From: JBCCMA01 sp045107005
GTDB lineage: Bacteria; Pseudomonadota; Gammaproteobacteria; Steroidobacterales; JBCCMA01
Assembly: GCA_045107005.1 (NCBI GenBank)
Contig: JBGCFP010000026.1
Span: 1 to 64,000 of the forward strand
Reading direction: 5' to 3'
Length of the DNA: 64,000 nt
In this document: piece after piece, positions 59,410 to 64,000 of the stretch
Layout: the number at the start of each line of letters is the position of its first letter
Position numbering within the stretch: position 1 is the stretch's first letter
The notes under the pieces: generated by a model
What the model was told of the DNA's origin: nothing
The model's input: only the letters and a program-made list of their open reading frames with translations
Database searches by the model: none
Translations under genes and position numbers: made by a program

Positions 59410-60792
59410 CTATAGATCAAGCTCTTTGATTTTCCGCGTCAGCGTGTTGCGACCCCAACCCAGAAGTTTTGCCGCGCGCTGACGTTTGCCGCGTGTTTTG
59501 GCCAACGCCGCACGAATCAGCATTTTTTCAAACATCGGCACCGCTTTGTTCAGCAATGGGGTGGTTGACGTATCCAGATGTTCCGTCGCCCATCGAGACA
59601 AATGCTGCGCCCACTGCGTGTTATCTGACGCCACGTGGTGACCGAGATCGGCAGGAATATCCTGCACGCGAATTTCCCGTCCGGGCGCAAGCGCCGTCAG
59701 GCGGCGGCACACGTTGACCAGTTGACGAACGTTACCGGGCCACTCCAATTCCCGCAGCACGGCTTGCGCCTTGAGCGTCAGGACTTTGGGCGCGACGCCC
59801 ATCTCCGTCGCGGCAACCGTCAAATAGTGTTCCATCAACGGCTCGATGTCTTCGCGCCGGTTACGTAGCGGCGGCGCTTCGATCTGAATCACGTTCAGGC
59901 GGTGATACAGGTCTTCGCGAAAATCGCCGCTGGCCACCAGTTCTTCGAGGTTTTGATGCGTGGCGGCGATGACGCGTGTATCCACGTGCACGGGTGCTTG
60001 GCCGCCAACGCGATAGAACTCCCCCTCAGCGAGAACGCGCAGCAACCTTGTCTGAAGCGGCGCCGGCATGTCGCCGATTTCATCCAGAAACAGCGTACCG
60101 CCGTCCGCTTGTTCGAAGCGCCCAACGCGCTGGTTCTGAGCGCCGGTGAACGCACCGCGCTCGTGCCCGAATAATTCCGACTCAAGAAGTTCGGAGGGAA
60201 TCGCCGACGTGTTCAACGCGACAAACGGCCGCCCTGAGCGCGGTGAATGCTCGTGCAGCGCGTTGGCAATCAACTCTTTGCCGGTGCCGCTCTCGCCGGT
60301 AATCATCACCGTCATCGATGACTTTGACAGTCGACCGATCGCTCGATACACGTCCTGCATGGCCGGTGCGCGGCCGATAATATTGGACAGCTGCATTGGC
60401 TGCTCGGCGTTTGCGGCACGAGCCCCACGACGTACGGCGCGACGAACCAGATCCACGGCTTCGTCGATGTCGAAGGGTTTGGGCAAGTACTCAAACGCTC
60501 CGGCTTGATAAGAATCCACGGCGTTGTCCAGATCACTGTGCGCAGTCGTCACGATGACCGGTAAGCTTGGATCGCTTTGTTGCAGCTCGCTGAGCAGCTC
60601 CAGACCGCTCATGCCGGGCATACGGATATCGGTGATGACGACATCCGGTCGATTGATTTTCAGTGCACGCAAAAATTTTCGTGCCCCTTCAAAGCTGGTT
60701 GGCTTCATGCCAGCGTCGCGGAGCGACTGCTCAAGCACCCAGCGGATCGACGCATCGTCGTCCACTAACCAAACTGCGATATCTTTATTCAC
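59410..60792 (-). CDS. ntrC: nitrogen regulation response regulator NtrC
   Basis: 460 residues. Receiver with Asp55 (VVITDIRMPG); sigma-54 AAA+ domain with Walker A GESGTGKE, GAFTGA loop (HERGAFTGAQ) and Walker B GGTLFLDEIGD; Fis-type helix-turn-helix at the C-terminus (RAAKLLGWGRNTLTRKIKEL). Phosphorylated NtrC activates sigma-54 promoters of nitrogen scavenging genes under ammonium limitation. The ATG overlaps the ntrB stop by four bases. No obvious terminator before the convergent PEP-CTERM-like gene. Confidence 0.97.
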   Translation of the reverse strand: MNKDIAVWLVDDDASIRWVLEQSLRDAGMKPTSFEGARKFLRALKINRPDVVITDIRMPGMSGLELLSELQQSDPSLPVIVTTAHSDLDNAVDSYQAGAFEYLPKPFDIDEAVDLVRRAVRRGARAANAEQPMQLSNIIGRAPAMQDVYRAIGRLSKSSMTVMITGESGTGKELIANALHEHSPRSGRPFVALNTSAIPSELLESELFGHERGAFTGAQNQRVGRFEQADGGTLFLDEIGDMPAPLQTRLLRVLAEGEFYRVGGQAPVHVDTRVIAATHQNLEELVASGDFREDLYHRLNVIQIEAPPLRNRREDIEPLMEHYLTVAATEMGVAPKVLTLKAQAVLRELEWPGNVRQLVNVCRRLTALAPGREIRVQDIPADLGHHVASDNTQWAQHLSRWATEHLDTSTTPLLNKAVPMFEKMLIRAALAKTRGKRQRAAKLLGWGRNTLTRKIKELDL

Positions 60793-61880
60793 GATGTTTG
60801 TTCTCCAGAATTGGGCTCTCGTCGCAAGTACGGGAAATACAGACTAAATACGGTCGGGTTCTTACCCGTTACTTTGATCAGGCCGCCGTGGCGACTCACC
60901 AGGTCTTGCGCAACGGTCAGGCCAAGGCCGGTACCGCTGGCGCGGCCGGTGACCAAAGGAAAAAACAGGCGGTCTTTGAGTTCATCGGAAATGCCTGGGC
61001 CAGAGTCGACAATGTCGATGCGCAGCACCAATGCATGACGGTGATCGGCAATGGTAAAGCCGCTGATGGCTCGCGTGCGCAGCGTGATTGTGCCTTCGCC
61101 GTCGATGGCCTGCAGCGCATTACGCATGACGTTTAGCACCGCCTGGATAACGCGATCTTCATCGATACTGATGTCGGGCAAACTTGGGTCGTAGTCTTCA
61201 ACCAGCGTCAGGGCGTCACCGGCTTCAGCTGCCACCAGGCGATTCACGTGCTGCAATACGCGGTGGATATTGGTGTCTTGAAACTGCGTGGGCCCGGATG
61301 GACCGAGCATGCGATCGACCAAGCCAACCAGGCGATCCGATTCACGAATAATGACATCGGTAAACGCCGACAAACCCGGATCATTGAGGCGCTTGGCCAG
61401 CAGCTGGGCCGCGCCGCGCAAACCGCCCAACGGGTTTTTGATCTCGTGGGCCAGTTGCCCGGCCATGGTGCGGCCGATGCCGCGCTGTTCCAACAGCCGG
61501 TTTTCCTTGTCGATACGCAACTGTTGTTCGTTGTCGCGCCATTCAAGCAACAGGTGACGGTCGCCGTAGGGACTAACAACCACGTCGGCGCGCAGACTTT
61601 GATCAGCGCTGTAAATGGGGTGAACGTAGAATTCGCGCAGTACCAGCGTGACGCGTTCGCTTAAGGCACGTTGACACATATCGGTCAGCTTGGTCGCATC
61701 ACGTAGCACACTCGCGATCGGTCGACCTCGCAACTGGGCGCGCGTGTTGCTAAAAAGACGTTCGGCTGACGCGTTGGCAAAATCAATCGTGAGATCGAGG
61801 TTGAGCAACGCGACGCCACCGTCGAGCGCATCGAGCAGATCAGTGGCTTGCGCCGGACTTAGATTAACGGCTGCGGCCAC
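60789..61880 (-). CDS. ntrB: nitrogen regulation histidine kinase NtrB
   Basis: 363 residues, cytoplasmic. PAS domain (about 12-120), phospho-His145 in LAHEIKNPLGGLRGAAQLL, and ATP-binding boxes NVMRNALQAI, DSGPGIS and GTGLGLTVAQDL. It phosphorylates or dephosphorylates NtrC depending on PII. Third gene of the glnA-DUF4124-ntrB-ntrC order. Confidence 0.96.
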   Translation of the reverse strand: MAAAVNLSPAQATDLLDALDGGVALLNLDLTIDFANASAERLFSNTRAQLRGRPIASVLRDATKLTDMCQRALSERVTLVLREFYVHPIYSADQSLRADVVVSPYGDRHLLLEWRDNEQQLRIDKENRLLEQRGIGRTMAGQLAHEIKNPLGGLRGAAQLLAKRLNDPGLSAFTDVIIRESDRLVGLVDRMLGPSGPTQFQDTNIHRVLQHVNRLVAAEAGDALTLVEDYDPSLPDISIDEDRVIQAVLNVMRNALQAIDGEGTITLRTRAISGFTIADHRHALVLRIDIVDSGPGISDELKDRLFFPLVTGRASGTGLGLTVAQDLVSRHGGLIKVTGKNPTVFSLYFPYLRREPNSGEQTS

Positions 61881-61910
61881 GTCACGCAGCCGCGAAGAAT
61901 CGAAGTGAGT

Positions 61911-62513
61911 TTAGTTGACCGTGTTCTGCTGAACGACAAATCGCACAGGTACGCTGGTGACCTGTACTGTGCCATCGGTCGAGCGGACCGAGGCGGTCAT
62001 GACGTGTTCGCCGCGATAAACACCCTGCAACGAAATTGACGTGCTGCGTATCGGCTGCGGCGTCATTTGCTTGCCATCGATCATGATGACGACGCCGTCT
62101 CCGGCATTTAAGCCCGGTGCTACCTGTACGCCGACGTTCAGATTGCCGCCGGTGTTCCATAGTGTGTCGCCGTTGGCCGGTGCAATGATCTTGATCCCGG
62201 TGTAGGGCACCGGAGCGGCATCGACCGGTCCTGGCGCTCTGTTGGGTGTGGCAGAGGCGTTCGTGCGCGAACTTGTTCGCGGCCTTACCCGAGGCGCCTG
62301 TGACACGTTCGGCTGACGCAGCTCGAAGGCGTCGCGCGACGGATCGTTGCTGCCAGGTCGTGGCGAATCGGAAAAATGCGTGACACCAGCGTCGTCGACC
62401 CACTTGTAAAAGGTCGGCGCAGCCGATGATCGAGTGTTGGATTCGGTCTGCGCATTGGCCCACCCGCAGGTGATCAAGAGCAGACCCAATCCCAAGGTGG
62501 ACCGGTAGTACAT
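61911..62513 (-). CDS. DUF4124 domain-containing exported protein
   Basis: 200 residues. Signal peptide (YYRSTLGLGLLLITCGWANA), then the DUF4124 motif FYKWVDDAGVTHFSDSPRPGS, a Ser/Pro/Arg-rich linker, and an Ig-like beta domain (IKIIAPANGDTLWNTGGNLNVGVQV, GVYRGEHVMTASV). Genes of this type sit between glnA and ntrB in many gammaproteobacteria, yet the role is unknown. ATG at 62513. It is 30 bases upstream of ntrB and behind the glnA terminator. Confidence 0.88.
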   Translation of the reverse strand: MYYRSTLGLGLLLITCGWANAQTESNTRSSAAPTFYKWVDDAGVTHFSDSPRPGSNDPSRDAFELRQPNVSQAPRVRPRTSSRTNASATPNRAPGPVDAAPVPYTGIKIIAPANGDTLWNTGGNLNVGVQVAPGLNAGDGVVIMIDGKQMTPQPIRSTSISLQGVYRGEHVMTASVRSTDGTVQVTSVPVRFVVQQNTVN

Positions 62514-62551
62514 AACTTCGCATGGTAGCCGTTAACACCTTGTTTGACCAA

Positions 62552-62580
62552 GACGGAAGCCAGAAATTCCGGCTTCCGTC
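62552..62580 (-). terminator. terminator-like hairpin after glnA
   Basis: GACGGAAGCC/GGCTTCCGTC, a perfect ten-pair stem with a nine-base loop, 12 bases after the glnA stop on the minus strand, followed by TT. It may attenuate read-through from glnA to ntrBC. Confidence 0.75.
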
Positions 62581-62592
62581 ACAGTTTTGAGC

Positions 62593-64000
62593 CTAGAGGC
62601 TGTAATACATGTCAAATTCGACCGGATGGGTCGACATGCGCAGTCGCTGAACGTCTTCGGTTTTTAGCTCGATGTAGGCATCAATCACGTCATCGGTGAA
62701 CACATCTCCGGCTTTCAGGAACTCGCGATCGTCCGACAGAGCTTGCAGCGCTTCGTCAAACGAAAACGCGACTTCCGGGATTTCTTTCTCTTCTTCCGGC
62801 GGCAGGTCGTACAGATCTTTGTCCATGGCTTCGCCCGGGTGGATCTTGTTTTTGATCCCGTCGAGGCCGGCCATCAGCATCGAAGCAAAGACGAAGTAAG
62901 GGTTGGCTGTCGAATCCGGAAAGCGCACTTCGATACGTCGTGCTTTTGGATTTGGAATGTAAGGCACACGAATTGAGGCCGAACGATTACGCGCAGAGTA
63001 GGCCAGTTTGACCGGCGCTTCGAAGCCCGGCACCAGTCGCTTGTAGCTGTTGGTGCTGGCGTTGGCAAACGCGTTCAGCGCTTTGGCGTGCTTGATGATG
63101 CCGCCGATGTAGAACAGCGCGGTTTCAGACAGACCGCCGTACTCATCACCGGTGAACAGGTTAGTGCCGTCTTTTACCAGCGACTGGTGAATGTGCATGC
63201 CGTTGCCGTTATCGCCAACCAATGGTTTGGGCATAAACGTCGCGGTCTTGCCAAACACGTGCGCGACGTTATGCACACAGTATTTAAAGATCTGCACTTC
63301 GTCGGCTTTCGCGACGAGCGAGTTGAACAATGTGCCAATCTCGCACTGACCAGCTGTCGCCACTTCGTGGTGATGCACTTCCGTCGTGACGCCCATATCT
63401 TCGATGGCCAGGCACATGGCCGAGCGTAAATCGTGCAAGGAATCGACTGGCGGAACCGGGAAGTAACCGCCTTTGAGGCCAGGGCGGTGACCGGTGTTGT
63501 TATCGGGGTACTCTTTACCGGAGTTCCAGCCCGCTTCGACCGAGTCGACGGCGAACATGGAGCGACCAATTTGGTCATCCCACTTCACGTCGTCAAAAAC
63601 GAAGAATTCGTTTTCCGGTCCGAATAACGCGCTGTCGGCAATGCCGGTGGATTTCAAATAGGCTTCTGCGCGCTTGGCCAGCGACCGCGGATCGCGTTCG
63701 TAACCTTGGCCCGTGGCAGGCTCGATCACGTCACAGCGCAGATTCAGCGTTGGCTCCTCGGAGAACACGTCACGCACGACCGTCGTTTGATCCGGCATCA
63801 GAATCATGTCGGACTCATTAATACCCTTCCAGCCGGCGATCGACGAGCCGTCGAACATCTTGCCGTCTTCCAGGAAGCTCTGGTCGATTTGATGAGCGGG
63901 CACCGTCACGTGCTGCTCTTTGCCTTTGGTGTCCGTGAAACGCAGATCCACAAATCTGATTTCGTCGTCTTTGATCTGCTTGAGAATATCCGGGGATGCC
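62593..64000 (-). CDS. glnA: glutamine synthetase, type I; start just outside window
   Basis: Makes glutamine from glutamate, ammonia and ATP. At least 469 residues; the frame continues from the apparent GTG at 63951 to the window edge and, by alignment with E. coli GlnA (…EVKFVDLRFTD), lacks only the first residue or two. Active-site motifs: FDGSSIAGWKGI, GPENEFFVFDD, VDSLHDLRSAMC, HHHEVATAGQ, and the adenylylation Tyr in DKDLYDLPPEE, so regulation by GlnE is expected. First gene of the nitrogen operon. Confidence 0.97.
   Translation of the reverse strand, partial: ASPDILKQIKDDEIRFVDLRFTDTKGKEQHVTVPAHQIDQSFLEDGKMFDGSSIAGWKGINESDMILMPDQTTVVRDVFSEEPTLNLRCDVIEPATGQGYERDPRSLAKRAEAYLKSTGIADSALFGPENEFFVFDDVKWDDQIGRSMFAVDSVEAGWNSGKEYPDNNTGHRPGLKGGYFPVPPVDSLHDLRSAMCLAIEDMGVTTEVHHHEVATAGQCEIGTLFNSLVAKADEVQIFKYCVHNVAHVFGKTATFMPKPLVGDNGNGMHIHQSLVKDGTNLFTGDEYGGLSETALFYIGGIIKHAKALNAFANASTNSYKRLVPGFEAPVKLAYSARNRSASIRVPYIPNPKARRIEVRFPDSTANPYFVFASMLMAGLDGIKNKIHPGEAMDKDLYDLPPEEEKEIPEVAFSFDEALQALSDDREFLKAGDVFTDDVIDAYIELKTEDVQRLRMSTHPVEFDMYYSL

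Noticed and set aside
1..64000. tRNA, rRNA, CRISPR array, insertion sequence, phage or attachment site
   Set aside because: No cloverleaf, spaced direct-repeat array, transposase, integrase or terminal inverted repeat was found in the intergenic regions or as a protein.

Overview
The window looks like a chromosomal segment of a free-living, Gram-negative gammaproteobacterium. The class-level evidence is a core gene set in familiar gammaproteobacterial order: gpmI-envC-yibQ divergent from yibN-grxC-secB-gpsA, glnA-DUF4124-ntrB-ntrC, tamA-tamB, and an uninterrupted trpEGDCFBA operon. PEP-CTERM-like secreted proteins, many exported lipoprotein peptidases and an alkylsulfatase suggest an aquatic or sediment heterotroph; family or genus cannot be fixed from the sequence alone. 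Coding density is high, both strands are used, and I found no insertion sequence, phage, CRISPR array, tRNA or rRNA.

Layout. 0-10 kb: a truncated PEP-CTERM-like gene, a DUF3187/M20 lipoprotein pair, then a DUF1800-DUF1501 export operon and a separately terminated protein that share dockerin-like calcium-binding repeats; an M23 peptidase, a CPBP protease and a YegP-type protein. 10-18 kb: an Xre-RES toxin-antitoxin pair whose promoter carries a tandem 15-base repeat, then the trp operon, preceded by a leader peptide with three consecutive Trp codons and a complete attenuator. 18-24 kb: a DUF885 lipoprotein, an SLC13-type transporter, and a divergent pair encoding an FlhC protein and a protein resembling FlhD, with a 16-base palindrome of CRP-like geometry between them. 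24-31 kb: a serine/threonine dehydratase, thymidine kinase, an M49-like lipoprotein with a serine-type proteasome-like hydrolase and a DUF2007 protein, MAPEG, small lipoproteins and a YpfJ peptidase. 31-39 kb: the yibQ-ctp-envC-gpmI and yibN-grxC-secB-gpsA divergent operons. 39-50 kb: trmL, a class 1B pyrD without pyrK, an asparagine-synthetase-like protein lacking the usual N-terminal Cys, an alkylsulfatase operon, an OmpR/EnvZ-type two-component pair and TerC. 50-64 kb: RRM protein, beta-helix protein, DksA-like protein, tamAB, two PEP-CTERM-like genes with good terminators, and the nitrogen regulation operon, glnA running off the window.

How parts may work together: tamAB, envC, secB, the Ctp protease and YibQ are envelope assembly functions; glnA/ntrBC and trp are nutrient-regulated biosynthesis. 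The most novel parts are the divergent FlhC/FlhD-like regulator pair without flagellar genes nearby, the dockerin/TSP3/DUF1800/DUF1501 cluster, the Ser-nucleophile Ntn hydrolase, and the possibly leaderless trp leader peptide. Functions are inferred from reading the sequence; no database search was run.
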